A stretch of 64,000 nucleotides of DNA from Xylaria sp. FL1777 (lineage: Eukaryota; Ascomycota; Sordariomycetes; Xylariales; Xylariaceae). The stretch spans positions 1 through 64,000 of the forward strand of contig MU400632.1 of assembly GCA_022578965.1 (NCBI GenBank), written 5' to 3'. The notes under the pieces were generated by a model. The model had not been told where the DNA came from. It searched no databases and saw nothing but the letters and a program-made list of their open reading frames with translations. Below, one piece after another: positions 13,211 to 28,813 of the stretch (its first letter is position 1; every line of letters starts with the position of its first letter). Made by a program: the position numbers and the translations under genes.

Positions 13211-13706
13211 TGTTATGAAATTAGCACTAGGGTGGCCTTTAGAGCGGCTTAATGCCTTTATACATACTTTGTACTTCTTTTTTGCTAGCTAAAGCCAAGG
13301 TTACGTAATAACTTACCTAGCTTACTAAGCTTACAGTAATTTAAAGCTTACTAAGCTTACGGTAATCTAAAGTTTATTAGGCTTATAGTAATTTAGTGCT
13401 TACTAAACTTGCAGTAATCCAAGAAAAGTTACTATTTTTTTTACTTTTCCTTTGTTTATATAATTATGCACTTTTTATATTTAGTTACTTATTTAGTTTT
13501 TAGCTTTTTAGCTATTAATTTCTTTATAACTGCTAAGCACTAATATATTTATTACTTTTAAATCCCTTAAGACCTTTATTAATGCACAATAATAAAAGTA
13601 CCTTAAAAACCTCCCTAACGAATTACTGTTAAGGATCCTATTGTTATTTGTAAATCAAGACCCCAAGAGCAAACCTGTTATATTAATGTATAATAGGTTT
13701 ATTATA
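13211..13706 (+). repeat. Solo LTR of the same Gypsy family, nested in copy B
   Basis: A 496-base LTR flanked by the 5-base duplication TTAAC (13206-13210 and 13707-13711). The empty site is visible in copy C near 60850, where AAAACTTAAC is followed at once by TTTTTATTATT. It retains more G+C than neighbouring repeat DNA, for example GGTGGCCTTTAGAGCGGC, so it is probably a relatively late insertion that recombined down to one LTR. Confidence 0.9.
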
Positions 13707-16439
13707 TTAACTTTTTACTACTATTACTGCTTTTATTATTAGGATTATTTATAATATTAAAAATGCTAAATATTAAAAGTTTTAAACTTACTGCTTTAAA
13801 GCTTTATAATAAATCTATAAATATAAAAGCCTTTTTAATTTATGTTAAACTTTATTTAAAATAGCATTTTATTATTATTACAAAAAAAAATCAAAAAATA
13901 ATAACTATTTTATAATTTTTATTAAAAAAAGTACTAAAATGGTTTTAATTTATTTTAAAAGATTTTTTAAAAGCTAATAAGTTAACTAACTTTAAGCTAA
14001 AAATAAAAGAAATTTTTAAAAACTACGTTAAGTTTAAAAATTAAATAAAAGCATTATTTAAAAACACTTAAAAAGCAAAACATATAAAAAAAACATTTTA
14101 TTGTTTAAAACAAACAAAAGTAGCAATAAATTATGCTATAAAGTTTAAATAATTAGTAATAATTTTAAAATTACTTAAGCTTGCATTGTTTTATTTATTT
14201 TATAGTAAACTTAAGACTTAAGTTTAAAACGAACTATGTAAAATAAATAAACTAGCAAAAATTAATATATATATTAATATAGCTATTATAATTAATTAAC
14301 GATTATTTAACTAGTACTTTAAAACTAAAAAAACTAAAAAAAACAAGAAAAAAAATACTTAAAAAAGTATTAAATAAAGGTTTAAATAAATTAGTAAAGT
14401 CTAGAAATAATAACCTTAAAATATGTTTAAAGTTAAATGTTATAACTATAAAAAAAAAAAATACTTTTAAAAATAATGCTAATTTAAAAAGAAAAACAAA
14501 AAAAAAAGCTATAAAAAAAAAAAGATTTTTTAACTTAAAAAAAAAGTACAAGTTATAAAAGTCTAAAATAACAAAAAATAATAAAGCAACTTAAAAAATA
14601 CGTTTTTAAAGCAAAAGTATAAAGTTGCTATTTTAAGTTAAAATAAAAATATTATACTAAATAAATTTAAATGCTTTATTTATATAAATTAAAATAAACA
14701 AACATATAAATATTATTTAAAAGCTTTATAGTTATTAAAATAAATTGCAAAAAAATATATTTGTTATATAAACAATTAAAGTTATTTAATATATAACTTA
14801 AAAAAATAGTTTAACTAAAAATAGCAAATAACAAAAAGTAGTAAGTTAACGTAGTTAGCAAATTTATAGAACTATAAAAATTTTAAACTATTAAAGCTTA
14901 AAATGTAGCTTAAAAAAAAGTTATATTTAAAAAAACAAAACTATAATTATAAATAGTATAATTATTAAACTAATTATAAACTACTAAAATATTTAGTTGT
15001 TAAATAAACTTAAAAAAACAAAACTTATAAAACTTTAAAACAAAAATAAATAAAATTAAAAGCTATAAAAAATACTATAAAAAAAAAACTAATAAAAATA
15101 AACAAAGTATTTTTATAGCTTAAACTGCTTTAAATATAACAAAACAAAAAAGCATTAATAGTTAATATAAAAACTAATATATTTTAAAAACTAAAGCTAG
15201 TAATTTAGCTAATTACTAAAAGTTATTATTATAATAAAACTATAATAAAAAATAATAATAATATTTTACGCTTAAAAAATTTAAAACATAATAAAGTACT
15301 ATAAAATTGCTATATAATATATTATTATTATTAATATTTACTTAATAAACTAAAAAATAATTAATTTTTTAAACAAATTGCAAAAATAAAAATATAGAAC
15401 TTTTATAAATTAAAGTAGTTAATTATAACTATAGTTTATTATAAAAATCTACAAAGATTTATAACATTTAAAGAAAATTTTAATTATATTTATAACATTA
15501 TTTTAAAAAAATATAAAAATAACTGCTATAAATATTACTAGCTAATTAAAGCATAATTATATTAAAAAATAGTTGCTAAAAGTAAAAAAGCTTAAAAACT
15601 GCAATTTAAAGCTTAACTAAAAGCAAAAATAAAACAAAGCGCAATAATATCTAAAATATAAAATAAAACAAGCATTTAAACATTTTATAAAAAAAAATCA
15701 AAAAACAAAATAAGCACTTGCTAAAAAAGCAATAAATAACTAAAAAAACTAAAGCTTTACGTAAAGTTTAATATAATAAATAGCAAAACTAATTTAAAGT
15801 TAAACTTATATATTAAAAAAAAAAATATAATACTTTGATTAATTTAAAAGCATAAGTTAATATAATTTTATTTAAAATAATAAAACAAAATAAAATTTTT
15901 TAAAAATACAAGTAAAAATCCTAAAAAATTAAAAAATTTAATAAAAGTACTTTTAGTTATAATAATAGTTATATATTTAAAAAAACTAAACTTTTTAATA
16001 TATTTATATAAAAACACAAAAAATAAATTATATTAAATATTGCTAATATATTTAATTATAATATTATTTTAGAAATATTATAGCTAAAAACTAATAACTT
16101 TTTAATTTAATAAAAAGCAAAAACTATTAATTAAAAAAATAAAAAATAAAGCAAAAAAATCAGAAAAATCGCAAAAAAAATTCTAAACAAAATATTAAAA
16201 GTATATTATAGATTTTACAAACTATTTAAAAAAAGAAAAAAAAAAAAACTTCTTAAACATAGCTTATAAAACTACTATATTTTTATTAAAAAAAAATGTT
16301 AACTAAAGCTTTATTAAGTATACTATATAAGCTTAAATAAAACAAACGCTTTATAAAAATATATTTAAAAAAATCTAGCAAAAAAATTCTTAAAAAAATC
16401 TTAGTTATTTACTAAATATTTTATAGTATTAGTACTTAA

Positions 16440-19126
16440 AATAAAAAATAAAAAATAACTAATTAATAAAAAAAAAAGATTAATATAGCAAATAATAGTT
16501 AACTATTAATTATTAAACGTAATTACTATTGCAAATAAATACTTTTTTATTTTACTAGTAATTATAAAAAAAAATATTAGCTAAGCAAAATAGTTTATAG
16601 CAGTTAATATTTTAAATAAATATTATATTATTAAAATAGCTAAAAGAAAAAAATAAAAAACTATTATATAAATAATATATAAATTATATAAGTATATAGT
16701 TATGCTATAAAAACTATAAAACATATTAGTTAGCTTTTAATATATAATAATAATAATTTTACGGAAGTTTTTAAATAAGTTTATATTTATTTACTTAAAT
16801 AATATTTTAATTTATTTTAAAATATTAAAAAAACACAAAAAATATATAACTTAAGTGTTAAAAATACTTAAACAAACAAAATTATAACTTAATACAAAAA
16901 AGTATATATAGTATATATAAAAAATTAACTTTTTAAGATTTATAATTACTTTAAAATAAATATAGATTTAATAATTAAAAATTAATATAATATAAAACTA
17001 GAAAATATTTAACTTAGCTATTATTATAAATATATAATAAGCATTAGGATTTTTGAACTACGTTTAAATATTAATTTAAAACTTTAAAAAAATGGCGTTT
17101 TATTTTATAAAGTACACAAAAAAAAAATATAAAAAAAAATTGTTTTTAATTTTAAAAGAAGCTTAAAAAGCTTTTAAAAAACTAAAACTAAAAGTTATTT
17201 TTAACTTTATAGTTAAATTACTTAATTTATAAAAAAAAAAAAAGCTAAAAATAAATACTTTAAATAGTATAATTATAGAAATTTTAAAACAATTAAAAAA
17301 CAACAAAAAATGGCATTTAGTAGCTTATTACTTTAAAGCATTACAAAACGCAGCATTATAATACTTTATATATAATAAAGAACTGCTTGCAATTATTATA
17401 GCACTTAAAAAGTAAGAACTATTTTTTATAGGAATTATAAAGCTAATTAAGATTTATTTAAATTATTAAAACTTAATAAAATTTATAACTACGCAAAAAA
17501 TTATTAAACAACATAAAAATTAAATAGTTTTTTTTTCTAAATTTAACTTTAAAATATGCTACATTAAAAGAAAAAAAAACATTTAAGCAAACATACTTAA
17601 TTAATAAAGTCAAAAAAGATTTAAAGTTTTAAAAAAAAACATTTAAGTGCTATATTTTTAAAAAAATAAAAACTTAAAAGTTAAAATTATACTTAAGGAC
17701 TTTATAAATATATAGCTATAATAAGCTTATAATTTAAAAAAGTTAATAAAACTATAAAAATATAAAGAATTAAAAAAAAACAAGCTAATGTATAAACATA
17801 AGGTTTACTTATTAAAATTTTTACGAAATAAGTTTATTAAGAAGTTTTACGAATATTTATTATATAAACATTAAAGAATAATAAAAACAGTTAAACAACT
17901 ATAAAAAAAATACAATTTTTTAAAACTATAAAACATAGTTAAATCTATTATAAAAAAGTGTAATATTTGCAATAAAGCTAAAGCAGCTTAATATAAGCTT
18001 TATAAACTGCTATAACTTATATAAATACTTAAATAAGCATAACATACTATTATTTAAAATTTTATTATAATATTACTTTTATTAATTAATTTAGTTATAA
18101 AAGTATAATATAATAAAATATAAGTTATTATTAATAGATTTACTAAGTATGCTTACTTTTTACTGTTTAAAGAAAATATAATAGCTAAACAACTAATATA
18201 TATTTTTATATGCTAATATTTAAATAAGCATAAATTATTAAAAAAGATTGTTTTAAACTAAAATAAATTATTTATTTTTAAGTTTAAAACTAGTTTTTTT
18301 AAACTTATTAGTATTAAACTAAAGTTTTTAACTGCTTATTACTTATAAACAAATAAACAAACAAAAAAACTAAACTAAATATTAAAACAATATTTATAAA
18401 GTTATATTAATTATTAATAAAACAATTAAGTAAAACTATTATTAATAGTATAAATTTTATATAATATATTAATAAACAAAAATATAAACATATTTTTGCA
18501 TAAAGCCGTTTATAAATAGTAAGCAACTATTAAAAAACAAAAAAAAACATTAATAAAAGCATTTGTTATTTTAACTATAGTACTTTAAGCAAGAATTATT
18601 GCAACAAAAATCAAAACACTATAAGCTAAACTATAATTATGTTTTTAATTTTTACAACAATAAATATTAATATATTATAACAAAAAACAAACTAAAGAAC
18701 TAACCTTTAAAAAAAAAAACAAAGTTTATTTATTATAATAAAAATAAAATACAAACATTAATATTTTTTAAATTAAAACAAAACAACTAAACAATAAATT
18801 AAAATTTAAAAAACTTAGCTTTTTTAAAATTAAAAAAGTTATTTTATTTATTAACTATAAACTGTTATTATTAAAAAATATGCAAATTTACTTTATTTTT
18901 TACATTTTTTTACTAGAACTAGTACTTATTAAAACACTTATTAAAACATAATTAAAAATAAAAACAAATTAAAACATTTATAAAGTTAAAAATATACTAG
19001 ATTTTTATTAAAACAATAATAACTTAAAGTATTTTATTAAATAAAAAAAATACTTATATGCTAATAATATTTAAGAACTTAAAAAATACTTAAAAACTGC
19101 TAAAGTAATTATAAATTAGTTTTACT
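16440..19126 (+). pseudogene. Degenerate pol of Gypsy copy B: RT, RNase H, integrase, chromodomain
   Basis: Reading plus-strand frames through stops recovers the order of Ty3/Gypsy pol. RT: VNY-LLNVITIANKY from 16498, aligning with VDYRxLNxxTIxNxY, and active site YLNN (from YLDD by G-to-A changes) at 16792-16803, followed by ILIY. RNase H: KELLAIIIALKK then a stop where Trp is expected, at 17384-17425, followed by NL-KFITTQK and FNFKI near 17470-17560. Integrase zinc finger: IKKCNICNKAKAA near 17955-17995. Chromodomain: VKNILDFY, then LKYFIK, a stop at the WKGY Trp, ELKKYLKTA, at 18985-19126. The C-terminal chromodomain places it among chromoviruses. Non-functional. Confidence 0.85.
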
Positions 19127-19807
19127 ACTAATATTTTAACTGCTTAAAACTAAAAAAAAAAGGTTAATTTTAAAAAAAACGCTTAAAAAATTTTAATTAA
19201 ACTTAAATAAAATAGCTTGCGTTACTTTAGCTTGCTTTTTTTGTTGTTTTTGCTTTTTTGCTAGCGCTTTTTGTTTTTTTTTAATGCGTTTTATTTTGTT
19301 TAGTTTATTTAAAAACTAAAGCTTTTGCTAAACTATTTTAATACTTTTTGCTTTTAAAAAACGTTTTTATATATAAAGCTAAGCTAACTTTTTTAAAACA
19401 AAATTAAAGTTATTTTAAGCTTATTTTAGTTCTTTTTAAACTAGAAATAGCTATTGCTTTGCTTGCTTTTTTTTTTTTTTAAAACAATAATACTTAAAAA
19501 CTATATTGTTAATTAAGTTAATTAAAACTTTTAATTTGTTATAAAAGCAGCTAGCATATATGCATTTAAAACAACAAAACATATTGTTTGTTATTTTGTA
19601 CATTAATAATTAATTAAAGCAGCAAAAACAAAGCATAATTTTATAGCTAGTAAAATTAATAAAAGAAGCAAAAACAAGTTTTTGTTTTGTTTTAAATAAA
19701 CAGTTAGTTTTTTTAATGCGTTTTAATATTTTAACATATAAAAAAAAAAAAAAAGAAAATACTTACGGAAAATTATTAAAATAATAATTTTAAAAAAAAA
19801 AAAATAA

Positions 19808-20300
19808 TATTACAAAATTAGCACAAAAGTAGCTTTTAAAGTAGCTTAATGCTTTTATATATACTTTATACTTTTTTTTTGCTAACTAAAGCTAAAGTTA
19901 TATAATAACTTACTTAGCTTATTAAGCTTACAGTAATTTAAAGCTTACTAAGCTTATAGTAATTTAAAGCTTACTAAGTTTATAGTAATTTAATGCTTAT
20001 TAAACTTGCAGTAATTTAAAAAAAGTTACTACTTTTTTTACTTTTTTTTTGTTTATATAATTATATATTTCTTATATTTAATTACTTACTTAGTTCTAGT
20101 TTTTTAGCTATTAACTTTTTATAACCGCTAAGCACTAATATACTTATTACTTTTAATTTTTTAAAACCCTTATTAATGCACAGTAATAAAAGTACCCTAA
20201 AAACCTCCTTAATGGACCACCGTTAAAGATCTTATTATTACCTGCAAATTAAAACCCCAAAAGCAAACCTGTTATATTAATGTATAACAGGTCCGTTATA
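19808..20300 (+). repeat. 3' LTR of Gypsy copy B
   Basis: 493 bases, aligned along its length with 12102-12594. It is preceded by an A-rich tract (about 19789-19802) acting as polypurine tract. A perfect 9-base palindrome (20268-20276 against 20283-20291, CCTGTTATA/TATAACAGG) lies just inside the end. The first half is more RIP-altered than that of the 5' LTR of the same element, while the last 100 bases are better preserved. Confidence 0.92.
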
Positions 20301-20305
20301 CTAGC

Positions 20306-22093
20306 TTTTAAAATTAAAAGAAACATTATATATTAAAACTTTAGCAAATATAAGCAAATAACATAAAATATATTAACTAGCAAATTATATAGCATAATAA
20401 ATAGCTTTAATAATATTATAACCTTTTATATAATGCTTTAAAAAATTATAGCTATACTAAAATTACTTTTAATTTTTATTATATTATATTTAAACTTAAA
20501 ATTATTATATAACTATTTAGTAAAGCTAGAAATTACTTAAAAAAAACGGCTTATAATTAATATTATATTACTTAAAAAATTATATAAAAAAAAAAAGATC
20601 TTTAAAGTATAATAAATTAACAGTAAAAATAATTTAGCTAACGTGTTTATAAAAAAAACATTAAACTAAGCGCTAAAAACCCTAGTATTTATAAACCGGT
20701 TAATTATATAAATAAAAACATTTATAAAAAAAAAGTAAAAATAACTTTTATATAAACAAATTAAAAAAAAAAAGGCAAAAAAATATTTTTATATAAAGAT
20801 TATTATATATAAAAATTGTTATAATAATTATATAATAAATAAAAAAGCAACAAACAAATATATTTAACTTTAAAAAAAACACTAAAAACTATAAAATATT
20901 GCAAATCTTATATTTTTTTTTATATAACTATTTTTTAAACTATATATAAGTGCTTAACATTTTTTTTTATTTTTTTTATTAAACTATTATATAACATTTA
21001 ACCTTTTTTTATTTATTTAAATATAATAATTATAATAAGCATTATATAATTATTAAATATATATAGTATATATATTACCTTAAAATTTTATTACTTATTA
21101 GCAACTTTAAAAAAAAAAACTTTTGTAGTTTATATAAGCATTTTAATTATATAAAGCAATTATAGTACTATATAACTAAATAAGTACTGCATAAAAGTAG
21201 CTTTTATAATAAATTATTTAAACTATAATAAAAGCAACTAAAGCACTATATAAAATTTAAACCTTAATATTAACTAAAAGCATTAATATAACTTAAAATT
21301 TATTACTTTTTATATAATAAACAATTATTAGTAAATTATTTAAATAATTAGCCGTATAAAAAGAAACAAATATATATATTTATACATAATAACTAAAAAA
21401 ACAGTTAATTGCTAAAATTATTAGTTAATAATTATATAACGTTATAACTATTGTTTTAGCTTATAATATAAAGCTAATAATTATTAATGTTATATTATAA
21501 TAAAGCAGCTATTATATAAATATATATATATATATATATAAAAGTATATATATAAAAATAACTAAATATAAAACTATTATAAGTGTATATATAACTATAT
21601 AAAGTAATTAAAAGCAAAATAAGCAGCTATATAAAATAAAAAGTCTAAAAATATAAAAAAAATAAAAAGTATTATAAAATTTAGGCTTTTTTTATAAATA
21701 AAGCCTAGCTTTTATACTTTAATACATTATTAAACTTACTATTATACAAAAAAAAAACCCTTAATTAACCTTAGTATAAATTGTTTATTATTAATATTTT
21801 ACTTTATATTATTAGCTAACATTAGTTAATTATATAACAATAAAAACAAAAAACTTTAACTATGTTAATAATAATTAAACTATATAAAAGTTTAAATGCT
21901 TTATTTAAAAAGCAACTATTTTTAACCTTAGGCTTTATATAATTATAAAGTTTAAAAAAAGTAAACATATAAGCAACTCTTTTTTTGCAAAAACTATAAT
22001 ATTAAGTGTTTAATTTTTTATAAAACTATTATTTTTTATTTCTTTTAAATAGCATTATATAAAAAAAATTATAACTAAAAAAAAAGTAGCTAA
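20306..22093 (+). mobile_element. E2 internal sequence, 3' part (no readable domain)
   Basis: The remainder of E2 after the copy B insertion. Extremely AT-rich, with a TA dinucleotide run at about 21517-21540. I see no ORF, RNA gene or recognisable protein motif. It ends in an A-rich tract directly before the right LTR of E2. Confidence 0.6.
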
Positions 22094-22379
22094 TATTAAA
22101 ATAACTAGTTATTAGTTATAACTTTTATATATAGTATATATAATAAGTTTTACATAAAAATTACTTTATGTAAAAGTTATTATATAAATTAAAGTAATTT
22201 TAATATTAACTTAGCTTATATACTAGCAAAGTTCTTATATATAAAAAAAAACTTTTGCTTTATATAAACTTTTTTTTTTTTAAACATATAAAATATAAAT
22301 AGCTTATAATATAAAGATTATTATACTTTGTTTTAATATATATATATTAAACATATAATCGTATAAAGCTTATTTAATA
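22094..22379 (+). repeat. Right LTR of element E2
   Basis: 286 bases, the same length as the left LTR at 6038-6323 and alignable throughout. It starts TATTAAAATAAC (TG changed to TA) and ends TTATTTAATA, followed by the TATTT duplication at 22380-22384. Confidence 0.88.
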
Positions 22380-22384
22380 TATTT

Positions 22385-22615
22385 TTTATATTTAATTATT
22401 TATTTAGTTTTAGCTTTTTAGCTATTAATTTTTTATAACTATTAAGCATTAATATATTTATTACTTTTAAATCTTTTAAGACTTTTATTAATGCATAATA
22501 ATAAAAGTACTTTAAAAACCTTTTTAATAAACTATTATTAAAGATTTTATTATTATTTATAAATTAAGACCTTAAAAGTAAACTTATTATATTAATATAT
22601 AATAAGTTTATTATA
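22385..22615 (+). repeat. 3' LTR of Gypsy copy A, right part
   Basis: Resumes the LTR exactly where 5776-6037 stops, and ends AGTTTATTATA like the others. The next five bases, AATAA at 22616-22620, would be the right target duplication of copy A; its partner lies outside the window. The terminal palindrome is still fully paired (CTTATTATA/TATAATAAG), although both arms differ from the less mutated version. Confidence 0.9.
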
Positions 22616-22863
22616 AATAAATATTTAATAAAAAAAATAATTATAGCTTTTAAAGCAATATAAGCTATAATATATATTATATAATAGTTGCTATATAAAA
22701 ACCTAAAAAATACAAACTAGCTTTACTTAAATTAGTAATATTTATACATAGTTTCTTAGTACTATACTTAAAAGATGTTTTTTTTCTAATATCTACCTTT
22801 TTAAGTACAGACTTAATCCTACGTAGTAATTACAAGGTTCTGGGCCAGTATTCAGAAGGCATA
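22616..22863. repeat. Boundary repeat X, left copy (inverted relative to 55232-55478)
   Basis: 248 bases that match the reverse complement of 55232-55478 with one small gap and roughly 27 differences, nearly all transitions. The match stops sharply at GGCATA on the island side. On the outer side it is cut by the insertion of Gypsy copy A. The inner 60 bases have nearly normal composition while the outer part is AT-rich. The family is not recognised. Confidence 0.85.
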
Positions 22864-22904
22864 GTACCTAGTCAGGCCCGATATTCTCATATGCCACCTA
22901 CCTA

Positions 22905-23373
22905 CGAAGGTCGCGGCAGAAAGTTCTAATCATCCTCGGCAACTTCCACATAGTGTGTATACCTTATCCCTTTGAGTGCTGACTTACCTCCGCTACATTA
23001 AAAGTGGAATAGCGGGGCTTTTATGCGGCCTTCACGTGATGCGTTTATACCCAATCAAACTTCTATTTAAGCAGTATACGAATTCCTCATTGGTTGCATC
23101 TAGTTATACAATAGTTGCATAAAAGCTCCACTATTCCACTTATAAATGTCACGGAGGTAAGTCAGCACTCAAAGGGAACCGCTTCGATTGAATGGGCAGT
23201 TCGGTTGGTAATCTATGGCAGTCTGTAGCAGTTAGTTACGGTCCGTAAAAACAATTTGGCAATTAGTACGGGCCGCTTACACTTGGTAGATAATCTACGC
23301 GTTCAAAAAACGCTAAAAGTTTTGCACTGTATATTAGCTTGGTGATGATTAGAACTTTCTGCCGCGAGCTTCG
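22905..23373. mobile_element. MITE-like element with 30-base terminal inverted repeats, TA target duplication
   Basis: The left end (22905-22934) and the reverse complement of the right end (23344-23373) agree at 29 of 30 positions, beginning CGAAG and including TCGCGGCAGAAAGTTC. Both ends are flanked by TA (22903-22904 and 23374-23375), as in Tc1/mariner-type insertions. It is 469 bases long with no coding capacity, and holds a second inverted-repeat element at 22968-23176. It was not RIP-degraded. Confidence 0.7.
22968..23176. mobile_element. Inner inverted-repeat element (MITE-like), nested in the previous one
   Basis: 209 bases with about 60-base terminal inverted repeats. The first 25 bases are perfect (starting CCCTTTGAGTGCTGAC), followed by a slightly diverged stretch ending GCTTTTATGC. 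The loop is about 90 bases. No clear target duplication is visible on either side, so it may be an older insertion or the internal part of the outer element. No coding capacity. Confidence 0.65.
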
Positions 23374-23375
23374 TA

Positions 23376-28813
<5,438 letters not shown>

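Larger units (their letters stand above)
12102..20300 (+). mobile_element. Gypsy chromodomain LTR retrotransposon copy B, complete, with nested solo LTR
   Basis: Bounded by 493-base LTRs (12102-12594 and 19808-20300) and a 5-base target duplication CTAGC (12097-12101 and 20301-20305). The interval is 8199 bases; removing a solo LTR and its duplication (501 bases) gives an original element of about 7.7 kb. Order on the plus strand: LTR, a 616-base leader/gag region, probable remainder of gag and protease, RT, RNase H, integrase, chromodomain, polypurine-like A tract, LTR. This is the Ty3/Gypsy chromovirus order. Heavily RIP-mutated, with no intact frame. Confidence 0.92.
6038..22379 (+). mobile_element. 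LTR retrotransposon E2, complete, carrying nested insertions
   Basis: Two 286-base direct repeats, at 6038-6323 and 22094-22379, bound this interval. They are flanked by the same 5-base duplication (TATTT), and the uninterrupted target is visible in the intact LTR at 12102-12594. Removing nested copy B (12102-20300), the tRNA-headed retroposon (7852-8586) and their duplications leaves about 7.4 kb, a normal size for an autonomous LTR element. The A-rich run AAAAAAAAAG just before the right LTR suggests plus-strand orientation. All coding sequence is destroyed by RIP and I could not read RT or integrase motifs, so the superfamily (Copia or Gypsy) is unknown. Confidence 0.85.

Noticed and set aside
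12102..13706. A miniature LTR element (TRIM) formed by the two LTRs at 12102 and 13211
   Set aside because: The second LTR has its own TTAAC duplication and an empty site in copy C, while the CTAGC duplication joins 12101 with 20301. It is a solo LTR nested in a full element.
14303..14551. 82-codon minus-strand ORF rich in Phe/Leu (also its counterpart at 61439-61720)
   Set aside because: Antisense to the A-rich internal region of Gypsy copies; the T-rich strand simply lacks stops. Low complexity and repeat-derived.
1..22600. AT-rich block as inserted mitochondrial DNA
   Set aside because: LTRs, target duplications and pol remnants explain it; no mitochondrial genes are visible.
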